Part shown: in pieces, positions 1 to 16,450 of the stretch | How the letters are laid out: each line of letters opens with the position of its first letter | Numbering within the stretch: position 1 is the first letter of the stretch | DNA from: VXYL01 sp965199945 | GTDB lineage: Bacteria > Pseudomonadota > Gammaproteobacteria > Pseudomonadales > Azotimanducaceae | Assembly: GCA_965199945.1 (NCBI GenBank) | Contig: OZ241354.1 | Coordinates: 3,782,001 to 3,846,000 of the forward strand | DNA: 64,000 nt | Direction of reading: 5' to 3' | Program-made: the position numbers and the translations under genes | The notes under the pieces: generated by a model | What the model saw: the letters and a program-made list of their open reading frames with translations, nothing else | The model's database searches: none | Told to the model about the DNA's origin: nothing

Positions 1-664
1 TCTTGGTGACCACCGACCAGTCCATGCCTTCCAGGTTGGCGAGCAGGCGCGGCGCGTAGTCCGTGATCTTGAAGAACCACTGCGGCAGTTCGCGCTGCTC
101 CACGGCGGCATCGCAGCGTTCGCAGAGGCCGGCGATCACCTGCTCGTTGGCGAGCACCGTCTTGCACGACGGGCACCAGTTCACCGGCGCCCGGCGACGC
201 TCCGCCAAGCCGCCGGCCAGGAGCTTCAGGAACACCCACTGCGTCCACTTGTAGTAGCTCGGGCTGGTGGAATCCACGGTGTGGTTCCAGTCGTACATGC
301 CGCCGAAGCGCTTCAGCACGCGGATGAAGTTGGCGATGTTGGCGGGAATCAGATCGTTGGGATTCTTGCCGACCTTGAGCGCGTAGTTCTCGGAGTGGAT
401 GCCGAAGGCGTCGAAGCCGATGGGCTCGAAGACGTCCTTGCCCTGCAAGCGCCAGTAGCGCCCGTTCACGTCCGCGCCCGTGTAGGCGTAGAGGTTGCCG
501 ATGTGCAGCCCTTCCGCCGACGGGTAGGGGAACATCATCAGGTTGTAGTACGGATGCTCGGCGCCGCGGAGCGCTTGCTCGGTCCAAGCATTGGTGCCGC
601 GCCGCTCCCACTCAGCCCGCCACTTCGCCTCGACCGCCTGCGGATCGTAGCGCTCGCTCGTCAT
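1..664 (-). CDS. leuS: Leucyl-tRNA synthetase, N-terminal part (runs off the left edge)
   Basis: Class I aminoacyl-tRNA synthetase that charges tRNA-Leu in the cytoplasm. Translating the minus strand from the ATG at 664 gives about 221 residues. They include the nucleotide-binding block FPYPSAEGLHIGN around residues 43-55, the family block EPIGFDAFGIHSENYALKVG, and a zinc-binding insert with WCPSC and LCERCD pairs near residues 147-175. The frame stays open to position 1, so the editing domain, KMSKS loop and C-terminus lie outside the window. The signature normally written HIGH reads HIGN here. From memory, variants of this kind occur in some bacterial LeuRS subgroups, so I do not read it as inactivation. 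No strong ribosome-binding site precedes the ATG. Confidence 0.95.
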   Translation of the reverse strand, partial: MTSERYDPQAVEAKWRAEWERRGTNAWTEQALRGAEHPYYNLMMFPYPSAEGLHIGNLYAYTGADVNGRYWRLQGKDVFEPIGFDAFGIHSENYALKVGKNPNDLIPANIANFIRVLKRFGGMYDWNHTVDSTSPSYYKWTQWVFLKLLAGGLAERRRAPVNWCPSCKTVLANEQVIAGLCERCDAAVEQRELPQWFFKITDYAPRLLANLEGMDWSVVTK

Positions 665-928
665 GGGATTTCCAGCCATCAAGCGTGGATCGGGAAGAAT
701 CGGAGAGTGTACATCAGGGGCCGCGCGAAACGCCCTGCGGAGAACCGCCACAGGCGTGCAACCTCTGGTGGCAGGAGGCCGCAGCCGGAACGGCGCAGGT
801 CGCGGACTCTACTGTCCGTTTAGGGGCCAGCAAGGCAGGTGGGCCCGCCGGGATGCAGATCGTCCGAGACGTATTCCGTCTGCAGGCGGTCGCGCGGAGG
901 CGTGGCCTTCGCGTCCGGCGCTTCGCGC

Positions 929-1438
929 CTAGTGCTCCGATAGCTGCTCGGCGGGCCGTTCCACCACCGCTGGCGAAGCGGACGGCGCGGGCGGCAAACT
1001 CCTCACGATCTGGAACAGGCCCACGGCGCCCATGGCCACCAACAACGCCACCACCAGCATCATCGTCGAGATTACGAACGAGAGCTTTTTGGAAAGGCTG
1101 TCGAATTTGGCCTCGAACTTGGCGTCCATGGCTCCGATCTTGACGTCCATGGCCTCGAACTTGGCCTCGAACTTGGCGTCCATGGCCCCGAACTTGGCGT
1201 CCATGACCCCGAACTTGCCGTCGATGGCCGCGAAGCGCTGGCCGAACTCGTCCAGCTTGGCGTGGATCGGCGCCAACTCCTGCCGAATCTCCTCCCGAAC
1301 GTCCGCCCTGGTGAGCAGGCGGTCCGCCAACTCCTCGTTCAACGCCTGCGCCATGGCATTGGCTGCTTCGTGGTTCATGCCGTTGTCTTCCAGTCTTTGT
1401 GCGTAACGCAGCGTGTCTATCGACGGCGGCTTTTTCAT
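929..1438 (-). CDS. Coiled-coil protein with C-terminal membrane anchor (DUF1640-like)
   Basis: The product has 169 residues. Residues 1-60 have the helical N-terminal pattern of DUF1640/CCDC90-type proteins. Residues 60-115 are a long coiled coil built from repeated GxMDAKF and AKFEAKFEAMD units. Residues 118-142 form one hydrophobic membrane helix, followed by a Pro/Ala-rich tail. The repetition is also visible in the DNA at roughly 1100-1225. The function of bacterial DUF1640 proteins is unknown; the mitochondrial relatives are membrane coiled-coil proteins. The gene stands alone between leuS and a divergent amidohydrolase. About 265 bases between leuS and this gene (665-928) hold nothing I can recognise. 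Confidence 0.7.
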   Translation of the reverse strand: MKKPPSIDTLRYAQRLEDNGMNHEAANAMAQALNEELADRLLTRADVREEIRQELAPIHAKLDEFGQRFAAIDGKFGVMDAKFGAMDAKFEAKFEAMDVKIGAMDAKFEAKFDSLSKKLSFVISTMMLVVALLVAMGAVGLFQIVRSLPPAPSASPAVVERPAEQLSEH

Positions 1439-1643
1439 GTCGTTCTCCGGCGGTTGAGCTTAGCAGGATCGCCAGCTTGCCACCCTTGGAACCGCCACCC
1501 TGTGCGAGATCGCCGCTTCGCGCCGTGAGACTTGGCTGAATTCGACGTGCGGTTGGGCGGACTTGCAGGTGTTACGCTCTTTTGGCCGTTGCGGACAGAC
1601 ATTCCAAGCGTTCGGCCGCCGCGCCGCCGATCAAGGAGGTTCC

Positions 1644-2810
1644 ATGCCCCTCGTAGACGCCATTGCGCAGCGCCAGGAAGAGATGACGCGCTGGCGGCGC
1701 GACATCCACGCGCATCCCGAGCTCGGCTTCGAGGAACGCCGCACGGCGGAGTTCGTCGCCGGCAAGCTGCGCGAGTTCGGGGTGCAGGTGCATGAAGGCA
1801 TCGGCGGCACCGGGGTGGTGGGCGTTCTTCGCGTGGGCAACGAACAGCAGTCCATCGGCCTGCGGGCCGACATGGATGCGCTGCCGATCCTGGAAGAGAA
1901 CACCTTCGACCACCGCTCGCGGCACGACGGCGTGATGCACGCCTGCGGCCACGACGGCCACACGACGATGCTGCTCGGCGCGGCCCAGTACCTAGCCGAG
2001 ACGCGCGACTTCCGCGGGCAGGTGAACTTCATCTTCCAGCCGGCGGAAGAAGGCATCGGCGGCGCCAAGGCCATGATCGACGACGGCCTGTTCCGCGACT
2101 TCCCCTGCGACTCGATCTTCGCCATGCACAACGCGCCGGGGATGCCGGTGGGGCGCTTCGGCGTGAAGGCCGGCATCGTCGCGGCGGCTGGTGCGTTCTT
2201 CGACATCGAACTGCGCGGCGTGGGTGCGCACGGCGCACATCCGGATCACGGCGTGGATCCCATCGTCGCGGCTTCGCAGCTGGTCACGGCGCTGCAGAGC
2301 ATCGTCTCGCGCAATCTGCGCCCGTCCACGGCCGCGGTCGTCTCCGTCACCCAGTTCCACAGCGGCGACGCCTACAACGTGATTCCCGGCAAAGCGCACC
2401 TGGCCGGCACCGTGCGCACGTTCTCCAAGGACGTGATGGCGGTGGTGGAAGAGCGCATGACGACGTTGGCGAAAGGCACCGCCGCGGCCTTCGGCGGCGA
2501 AGCCGAGGTCGACTTCCGCGCCATCTTCCATCCGGTGGTCAACGACGAACAGGCCGCCGACGAAGCCGCCGCCGTGTGCGCCGAGCTAGTGGGCGAAGAC
2601 CACGTGCGCCGCGACCTGCCGCCGGGCACCGGCTCCGAGGATTTTTCCTTCATGCTCGAGGAAGTCCCCGGCTGCTACCTGCTCATCGGCAACGGCGACG
2701 CCGAGAACACGCGCCCGGTCCACAACCCGGGCTACGACTTCAACGACAAGGCCCTCGCCTTGGGCGCGAGCTTCTTCGCGCGCGTGGTGGAGCGGCAATT
2801 GCGCGAATGA
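1644..2810 (+). CDS. M20-family amidohydrolase (hippurate / N-acyl amino acid hydrolase type)
   Basis: Predicted cytoplasmic metal-dependent amidase that removes acyl groups from N-acyl amino acids. The product has 388 residues. The metal-binding signature HACGHDGHTTM lies near residues 98-108, followed by PAEEG near 134. The dimerisation insert includes GVGAHGAHP, and the C-terminal block is GTGSEDFSFM, all as in the M20D subfamily. The ATG at 1644 is chosen because AAGGAGG sits 4 bases upstream. A longer frame from 1563 adds 27 residues without family similarity. The exact substrate cannot be read from sequence; N-acetyl amino acids, hippurate or indole-acetyl amino acids are all possible. 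The gene appears monocistronic. Confidence 0.9.
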   Translation: MPLVDAIAQRQEEMTRWRRDIHAHPELGFEERRTAEFVAGKLREFGVQVHEGIGGTGVVGVLRVGNEQQSIGLRADMDALPILEENTFDHRSRHDGVMHACGHDGHTTMLLGAAQYLAETRDFRGQVNFIFQPAEEGIGGAKAMIDDGLFRDFPCDSIFAMHNAPGMPVGRFGVKAGIVAAAGAFFDIELRGVGAHGAHPDHGVDPIVAASQLVTALQSIVSRNLRPSTAAVVSVTQFHSGDAYNVIPGKAHLAGTVRTFSKDVMAVVEERMTTLAKGTAAAFGGEAEVDFRAIFHPVVNDEQAADEAAAVCAELVGEDHVRRDLPPGTGSEDFSFMLEEVPGCYLLIGNGDAENTRPVHNPGYDFNDKALALGASFFARVVERQLRE

Positions 2811-2882
2811 CGCCGCGCGAACGCTGAACCGGGATAGACGCGGCGACGCGGTGGAAGGAACGACGGCTCAGCGCAAAGGCAG

Positions 2883-3996
2883 ATGGCACTCCGCAAACGA
2901 GTTCTGAACTTCCCCAAGGAGATTTCCGACGCCCTTGCCCTGTTCGTCGAGATTGCGTCGCCCTTTGGCGTCATGGATCACGCGTTGCTCGGCGGCGGCA
3001 CTGTATTGGCCGCCCGTTGGGGTCACCGTCTGAGCGTCGATCTGGACTTCTTCATGCAACAGGAGGCGTTCGACGAATCAATCACGCATCGGGCATCGCG
3101 CCTTGAAGCCGCGCTTCGGGGCGTGGCGTTCGGCACGGTAGTTACCCCGAACCATTTGCAGTGCGTCATGCGCGACACGGCAGTGGAAGTGAGCGTGTCC
3201 GTCGCCAGCGCGAACGCTCTCGGAGCGGCGGATTCGTCCGACGAAGCCGAGCACGGCGTCGGCACGCAGACGACGAGTGCGATTCTGCTGGGGAAGATCG
3301 CCGGCCGAATGATGCGCCAAGGCAGGGCCACGGTACGCGACATCTACGACCTTTGCGTGGCCGAGCGTTTGGACACCGACGCCCCTGCGCGCTGCGGCGC
3401 TCTCGGTGCCCGCGAGGGCGCTCGTGCGCACGGCCGAGTTGCTGGAACAGGAACTCGCCGGGAACCAACGCTTAAAGCCGCTTCTCGCGCCCGCGCACAC
3501 CGACTTGGCCGAGGAGGCAACCCCGATGATCCTCTACGAGAAAGTGCCGTTGCTGCCCCTCGGCGCCTTCGACAACGACCGCTGCCGTCGTCGCGGGCCG
3601 CTCGACGACAACCATGCCGTGCTGCGCCAGATCATCGGCCGCGAGTTCGCCGGCGCCGCCGAAAGACCTCCGCCGAACGCCATTTACGATTGGCTAGTGA
3701 GCGATGTTCGTTCATCGCATGAAAGAGCGTGGTGCGCCGAAGTGCTCGTCGCGGCCTCCGCCGATCCGTGGTTCAGCTTGCGAGCGCTGGTCGGAGAAGA
3801 CGCCGTCTCGATCTACGATCTCGCCAGAGTGTGCGCCGAAGACGCCTGCCGCCACGCCCCGCTCACGACATGGCTCAACAAGCACGCGGATCAACCCGCC
3901 GACGAAGTGGCGAAGCTCAAGCCACCGGCATGGGCAACCGCAGGCTTGACGCTGACGCGACACGGATATTGGGCGCGCACCAAGGAGTCGACTTGA
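2883..3996 (+). pseudogene. AbiEii-type nucleotidyltransferase, frameshifted
   Basis: The first frame (2883 to about 3385) encodes LLGGGTVLAARWG followed by RLSVDLDFF. This is the nucleotidyltransferase signature of AbiEii/AbiGii toxins, GG(G)T...R.S.DLDF, near residues 37-58. GKIAGRMM and RDIYDL follow, also typical of the family. The matching continuation (ALVRTAELLEQELAG...) then lies in the next frame and stays open to 3996, so a single-base shift near 3385 breaks the gene. An ATG at 3526 with GAGGAG upstream could begin a separate 156-residue protein (MILYEKVPLLPLG...) that I do not recognise. No AbiEi antitoxin is beside it. Family members act as toxins in abortive-infection systems by modifying tRNA. 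This copy is either decayed or damaged by a sequence error. Confidence 0.6.
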
Positions 3997-4097
3997 CGGC
4001 GAACCCTGTCACCGCCAAGGCTTGCGCGATGCTTGAGGTGTCTCCGCCAGCCCTTAGGGCTCCCCCGTAAGGCGTCTCGGTAGAGATCGAGTGGATA

Positions 4098-4349
4098 CTG
4101 CAAAAGATCACCAGCAAGGGTCGGATCACCGTCCCGAAGCAGGTGCGCACGAGGCTGGCGGTGGGGCCCGGTGACCAGTTGGCGTTCGAGTTCGACGAGC
4201 GCGGCCTGCTGCGGGTCACGCCGGTGCGAAAATCGCTGCCGCTACGCGGTTTTCTCGCAAAGGACGCGGCGGGCCGAAGACTCGACTATGCACAGATCGA
4301 CGAGGCGATTCGACAGCGGATGGGCAAGAAGCACGGTTCCCCCTCGTGA
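4098..4349 (+). CDS. AbrB/MazE-type DNA-binding antitoxin-like protein, start unclear
   Basis: The product shows the swapped-hairpin AbrB signature ITSKGRITVPKQVRTRLAV followed by GDQLAFEFDERG, as in SpoVT/AbrB-domain antitoxins such as VapB and MazE. The frame opens after a stop at 4068. It has no ATG, GTG or TTG before the conserved motif; the only candidate is CTG at 4098. A GTG at 4091 would fit if one base near 4105 were removed, so a frameshift at the very start is possible. Antitoxins of this kind normally sit directly before a PIN or MazF toxin. The 174 bases after the stop encode none, so this looks like an orphan or remnant beside the broken AbiEii gene. Confidence 0.55.
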   Translation: MQKITSKGRITVPKQVRTRLAVGPGDQLAFEFDERGLLRVTPVRKSLPLRGFLAKDAAGRRLDYAQIDEAIRQRMGKKHGSPS

Positions 4350-4457
4350 CTGTGGCCGGGGGTGCGTCAACTACGTTCACGTTGGACCGCGACTTGTGCA
4401 AGAGCGACGACTCGACCTTGGTGCAAAGCCGATAGCCGTTCTGCGAAGAAGAGGCAG

Positions 4458-4493
4458 CCTGTACGCCGACTCCGGCCGGTGTTGACGTACAGG
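4458..4493 (-). terminator. Inverted repeat downstream of rpoC, possible terminator
   Basis: CCTGTACG at 4458-4465 pairs perfectly with CGTACAGG at 4486-4493 around a 20-base GC-rich loop that can extend the stem. It lies about 30 bases beyond the rpoC stop, as expected for the end of the long rpoBC transcript. On the minus strand it is followed by CTCTTCTTC rather than a clean T run, so intrinsic termination would be weak. Confidence 0.35.
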
Positions 4494-4523
4494 TTGCTCG
4501 CGGCTTCCTTCTAAAGTAGTTCC

Positions 4524-8864
<4,341 letters not shown>

Positions 8865-8882
8865 CTTCGCGTCTCCTCCTGG

Positions 8883-13016
<4,134 letters not shown>

Positions 13017-13181
13017 ACGGTCTCCGTGCTCCTTAAGTGGGCCGGGCTTAAGTCCGGCTGCGGCAAGTCGGCGCCCGGCGTCCAAGGCGCTCCTGCGCGG
13101 GGCCGCCCGCCGATCGCGTCGGCTGCCACGCAAGCAAGGGCAAGCGCCCACGCGCTATTTCGCGCGCGGCCCTGCCCGTCG

Positions 13182-13206
13182 GTGCCGGCCCGTTGCCGGG
13201 CGGCAC
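13182..13206 (-). promoter_or_regulatory. Hairpin in the rplL-rpoB intergenic region (possible attenuator or processing site)
   Basis: GTGCCGGCCCG and CGGGCGGCAC flank a TTGC loop and form about 10 base pairs with one bulge. It starts 63 bases after the rplL stop, inside a 252-base gap before rpoB. In E. coli a partial terminator and an RNase III site occupy the same interval. There is no T run after the stem here, so it would slow or mark the transcript rather than end it. The rest of the gap contains only GC-rich sequence and the rpoB ribosome-binding site. Confidence 0.4.
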
Positions 13207-13268
13207 ATGTCCCGCGCCGCCCACGCTAGCCGTGGACAGGCGCGATTGCGGGATCCATGCGCCGAGGT

Positions 13269-13655
13269 CTACTTGATCTCGACGGCGGCGCCGGCTTCTT
13301 CCAACTGTTTCTTGATCTCCTCCGTTTCGTCCTTGCCGATGCCTTCCTTGAGCGGCGAAGGCGCTTCGTCGACGAGGGCCTTGGCTTCCTTGAGGCCAAG
13401 GCCGGTGATGGCGCGCACGGCCTTGATGACGTTGACTTTCTTTTCGCCAACGCCAGACAGCACGACGGTGAACTCGGTCTGCTCTTCGGCAGCGCCGTTC
13501 TGGTCGCCGCCGCCTGGCGCGCTCGCCGGCGCCGCCGCGACAGCGGCGGCGGCCGTGACGCCGAACTTGTCCTCCATCGCCTGGACAAGCTCCACGACTT
13601 CCATGACGCTCATCTCGGCGATCGCGTTCAAGATTTCGTCTTTGGACAAAGGCAT
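13269..13655 (-). CDS. rplL: 50S ribosomal protein L7/L12
   Basis: Stalk protein that recruits GTPase translation factors to the ribosome. The product has 128 residues, close to the usual 120-128. The N-terminal dimerisation domain (MPLSKDEILNAIAEMSVMEVVELVQAMEDKFGV) is followed by an Ala/Gly-rich hinge at about 35-60. The C-terminal domain carries the conserved block LKEAKALVDEAP. The ATG at 13655 has AGGAGA upstream. It lies 78 bases after rplJ, as in the usual L10-L12 operon, and is co-transcribed with rpoBC. Confidence 0.97.
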   Translation of the reverse strand: MPLSKDEILNAIAEMSVMEVVELVQAMEDKFGVTAAAAVAAAPASAPGGGDQNGAAEEQTEFTVVLSGVGEKKVNVIKAVRAITGLGLKEAKALVDEAPSPLKEGIGKDETEEIKKQLEEAGAAVEIK

Positions 13656-13733
13656 GACTGGTCGTCTCCTTGCGTGTGTCTATTGTGCCGTAAGTTGTGT
13701 GCTTTGGGTGAGCGCTTTTGGCGCCGCCTCGGC

Positions 13734-14264
13734 TCAGCCGGCGGCTTCCTTGTGGTCGCGCACCGCGGCCAAGACCCGTGTGAGCTTGGCGGGCACTTCC
13801 TTGAGGGTGCGCGCCAGCTTCGCCACCGGCGCCTGCATGACAGCCATCAGCTGCGCGATGGCTTCTTCCCGGGTCGGCAGCGACGCCACGCGGTCGATTT
13901 CCTGGGCGTCGTAGACGCGCCCGCCAATGGCCACGGCCTTCACTTCGAGGGCGTCCCATTGCCGCTGCGCATCCTTCAGCAGACGGGCGGCGGCGCCTGG
14001 GTCTTCTTTGGAGAGTGCCAGCATGGTGGGGCCGGCGGCGGCGTCGCGCAGACACTCGAACTCGGTGCCCGCCACCGCCCGCTTGAAGAGCGTGTTGCGC
14101 ACGACGCGCAGATAGACGCCGGATTCGCGCGCCTGGCGGCGCAGCTCCGTCAGTTCGCCGACGGACATGCCCTTGTGGCTGGCCAGCACGGCCGAGAGGG
14201 CGCCGCCGGCGGCTTCGTTGAGCTCCGCAACGACGGCTTGCTTCTGTTCAAGGTGCAGCGCCAT
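13734..14264 (-). CDS. rplJ: 50S ribosomal protein L10
   Basis: Base of the ribosomal stalk that holds L7/L12 dimers, 176 residues. The N-terminus MALHLEQKQAVVAELNE and the block SGVYLRVVRNTLFKRA (about residues 49-64) are typical of L10. The C-terminal helix that binds L12 is present (AKLARTLKEVPAKLTRVLAAV). It starts 12 bases after the rplA stop, so the L11-L1-L10-L12 genes form one unit. In relatives the L10(L12)4 complex represses translation of its own mRNA; I did not identify the leader site here. Confidence 0.96.
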   Translation of the reverse strand: MALHLEQKQAVVAELNEAAGGALSAVLASHKGMSVGELTELRRQARESGVYLRVVRNTLFKRAVAGTEFECLRDAAAGPTMLALSKEDPGAAARLLKDAQRQWDALEVKAVAIGGRVYDAQEIDRVASLPTREEAIAQLMAVMQAPVAKLARTLKEVPAKLTRVLAAVRDHKEAAG

Positions 14265-14276
14265 GTCTTCGAGCCC

Positions 14277-14972
14277 CTAGACGGCGAGCGACGATTCGTC
14301 GATGCGCAGGCCCGGCCCCATCGTCGTGGACAGGGTGATCTTCTGCAGATAGTGCCCCTTGGCGCTCGGCGGCTTGGCCTTCTTGAGGTCGTTGACGAGC
14401 GCTTCGAGGTTCTCCTTGATCTGGCTCGGCTCGAACGCCACGGTGCCGACGCTGCCGTGGACGATGCCGCCGCGGTCGGCGCGGAACTGCACCTGGCCGG
14501 CCTTGGCGTTCTTGACGGCCGTTTCGACGTCCGCGGCGACGGTGCCGGTCTTCGGATTGGGCATGAGGCCGCGCGGCCCAAGCAGGCGGCCAAGCTGCCC
14601 GACCACGCGCATGGCGTCCGGGCTGGCGATGACGACGTCGAAATCGAGCTCGCCGCCCTTGACGCGCTCGGCCAAGTCTTCGAGGCCGACTGCGTCTGCC
14701 CCGGCGGCGCGCGCCTTGTCGGCGTTGCCGCCTTGGGCGAAGACGGCCACGCGCACCGTCTTGCCGGCGCCGTGGGGCAGCGTCGTGGCGCCGCGCACGG
14801 TCTGGTCGGACTTGCGCGGGTCGATGCCGAGATTCACGGCGACGTCGATGGATTCGGGAAAGGCCGTCTTGGAAATCTTCGCGAGGAGGCCGGCGGCTTC
14901 CTCCACCGGATACGCCTTGGCGCGGTCCACTTCGGCGGCCATGCCGCGCATGCGCTTGCTGGTCTTGGCCAT
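14277..14972 (-). CDS. rplA: 50S ribosomal protein L1
   Basis: L1-stalk protein that helps release deacylated tRNA from the ribosomal E site; in relatives it also represses its own L11-L1 mRNA. The product has 231 residues from the ATG at 14972 (MAKTSKRMRGM). A TTG at 14978 would add two residues but would overlap the rplK stop. The ATG lies 2 bases after that stop and uses the GGAGG at the end of rplK as its ribosome-binding site, so the two genes are probably translationally coupled. Conserved blocks GLMPNPKTGTV and ADRGGIVHGSVG are present. Confidence 0.97.
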   Translation of the reverse strand: MAKTSKRMRGMAAEVDRAKAYPVEEAAGLLAKISKTAFPESIDVAVNLGIDPRKSDQTVRGATTLPHGAGKTVRVAVFAQGGNADKARAAGADAVGLEDLAERVKGGELDFDVVIASPDAMRVVGQLGRLLGPRGLMPNPKTGTVAADVETAVKNAKAGQVQFRADRGGIVHGSVGTVAFEPSQIKENLEALVNDLKKAKPPSAKGHYLQKITLSTTMGPGLRIDESSLAV

Positions 14973-14974
14973 GG

Positions 14975-15406
14975 TCAAACACCCTCCACTTCGATGCCGG
15001 CGCTGCGGGCGCTGCCGGCGATGGTGCGCACGGCGGCGTCCATGTCCGCGGCGGTGATGTCCGGCATCTTCAGCTTGGCGATCTCTTCGAGTTGCGCCCG
15101 ATTGACGGTGCCGCGCTTTTCGGTGTTCGGCTTGCCGGAGCCCTTGTCGATGCCCGCCGCCTTGCGCAGCAGCACGGCCGCCGGCGGCGTCTTCTTGATG
15201 AACGTGAAGGATCGGTCCGCGTAGACGGTGATGACCACCGGCACCGGCAGGCCGGGTTCCTGGCCCTGGGTCTCGGCGTTGAACGCCTTGCAGAACTCCA
15301 TGATGTTCACGCCGTGCTGGCCGAGCGCCGGGCCGACCGGCGGGCTGGGATTGGCTTGCCCGGCGGGCACTTGCAGCTTCACGTAGGCGGCGACTTTCTT
15401 GGCCAT
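14975..15406 (-). CDS. rplK: 50S ribosomal protein L11
   Basis: L11 binds 23S rRNA at the GTPase centre and is needed for RelA-dependent stringent signalling. The product has 143 residues, the normal length. The N-terminal block KLQVPAGQANPSPPVGPALGQHGVNIMEFCKAFN, the KTPPAAVLLRKAAG segment and the C-terminal RNA-binding block are all conserved. It sits between nusG (46 bases upstream) and rplA (2 bases downstream) in the standard order. Confidence 0.97.
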   Translation of the reverse strand: MAKKVAAYVKLQVPAGQANPSPPVGPALGQHGVNIMEFCKAFNAETQGQEPGLPVPVVITVYADRSFTFIKKTPPAAVLLRKAAGIDKGSGKPNTEKRGTVNRAQLEEIAKLKMPDITAADMDAAVRTIAGSARSAGIEVEGV

Positions 15407-15452
15407 GCGTCTTCCTCGAAGTTCCGGTACTCGGCTAAAGCGCTGCGCGCCT

Positions 15453-15980
15453 TTAGCCTTTCTCCACTTGGGAGAAGTCCAGCTCCACCGGCGTGGAGCG
15501 CCCGAAGATGGTCACGCCCACCACCATGCGGCTCTTGTCGTAGTTGACTTCCTCGACGACGCCGTTGAAGTCGTTGAACGGCCCGTCGATGACGCGCACC
15601 AGTTCGCCCGGCTCGAACATCGTCTTCGGCGTGGCCTTTTCGCTGCCTTCCCGCACCCGCGCCAGAATCCGCTCCGCTTCCACATCGGACAGCGGCGCCG
15701 GCTCGTCGGGCTTGCCGCCGATGAAGCCCATGACTTTCGGCGTGGCCTTCACCAGATGCCAACTGTCGTTGTTCAAGTCCATGTTGACGAGCACGTAGCC
15801 CGGGAAGAACTTGCGCTCGCTGCGGCGCTTCACGCCGGCGCGCATCTCCACCACTTCCTCGGTGGGCACCAGCACCTCGCCGAACTGCTCCTTGATGGGC
15901 GAGTTGTCGATGCGCTCCTTGAGCGAGCGCATCACCGCCTTCTCGAAGCCGGAATAGGCATGTACGACGTACCAGCGCAT
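15453..15980 (-). CDS. nusG: Transcription termination/antitermination factor NusG
   Basis: General elongation factor that clamps RNA polymerase and links it to Rho or the ribosome. The product has 175 residues. The NGN domain begins MRWYVVHAYSGFEKAVMRSLKERI and contains RKFFPGYVLVNM. The C-terminal KOW domain holds EPGELVRVIDGPFNDFNGVVEEV. It starts 4 bases after the secE stop, and the pair is certainly co-transcribed. Confidence 0.97.
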   Translation of the reverse strand: MRWYVVHAYSGFEKAVMRSLKERIDNSPIKEQFGEVLVPTEEVVEMRAGVKRRSERKFFPGYVLVNMDLNNDSWHLVKATPKVMGFIGGKPDEPAPLSDVEAERILARVREGSEKATPKTMFEPGELVRVIDGPFNDFNGVVEEVNYDKSRMVVGVTIFGRSTPVELDFSQVEKG

Positions 15981-15984
15981 TGGC

Positions 15985-16341
15985 TTATCCGATCAGTCCC
16001 TTCACGATCCAGCTCAGCAGCGAATCCAGGCCCCACAGCAGCAGCGAAAACACCAGAATCAGGATCAGCACGATGATGGTGGTCTGCGTTGCCTCCTGGC
16101 GCGTCGGCCACACCACGCGCCGCAGTTCCGCGCGCGCTTCCTGGGCCAGCGTCCAGGCGCGCTGGCCGCGTTCGGTCTGCAGCGCCACGAAGCCGGCCAC
16201 GATGCCGAGCGCCACCACCGCCAAGGCGCGCATCAGCAACGACTCCTCTTGGAAGTACCAGTTGCCGAGCACGCCGGCCGCGACCAGCGCCCAGACGCAG
16301 ATCCACTTCAACCAATCGACGATGCCTGCCTCCGTCGTCAA
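15985..16341 (-). CDS. secE: Preprotein translocase subunit SecE
   Basis: Essential inner-membrane subunit of the SecYEG channel. The protein has three membrane segments (ICVWALVAAGVLGNWYF, ALAVVALGIVAGFVAL and IIVLILILVFSLLLWGL), the three-helix form typical of gammaproteobacteria. The conserved cytoplasmic motif EARAELRRVVWPTRQEA lies before the last helix. The frame extends upstream through the tRNA-Trp gene, so the true start must lie after it. I chose the TTG at 16341, giving 118 residues; a CTG at 16356 is an alternative. No ATG is available, so the start is uncertain. Confidence 0.88.
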   Translation of the reverse strand: MTTEAGIVDWLKWICVWALVAAGVLGNWYFQEESLLMRALAVVALGIVAGFVALQTERGQRAWTLAQEARAELRRVVWPTRQEATQTTIIVLILILVFSLLLWGLDSLLSWIVKGLIG

Positions 16342-16374
16342 GTTGCTTGTCGTCAGGCCGGTGCGCTGCCGAGT

Positions 16375-16450
16375 TGGCAGGCCAGGAGGGAATCGAACCC
16401 CCAACCTGCGGTTTTGGAGACCGCTGCTCTACCTATTGAGCTACTGGCCT
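16375..16450 (-). tRNA. trpT: tRNA-Trp (anticodon CCA)
   Basis: A complete cloverleaf reads from 16450 (AGGCCAG) to the paired CTGGCCT. The anticodon loop is CTCCAAA, the T-loop is GTTCGAATC, the discriminator is G, and an encoded CCA is at 16375-16377. It lies between tuf and secE as in other gammaproteobacteria. Its first two bases (A, G) are also the last two bases of the tuf TAG stop codon, so the two genes overlap. Confidence 0.95.

Noticed and set aside
1100..1225. CRISPR-like or tandem-repeat array
   Set aside because: The short repeats encode the coiled-coil heptads of the 929-1438 protein and have no spacers of constant length.
16342..16404. Longer SecE starting at 16404
   Set aside because: That start lies inside the tRNA-Trp gene, and the added residues have no SecE similarity.
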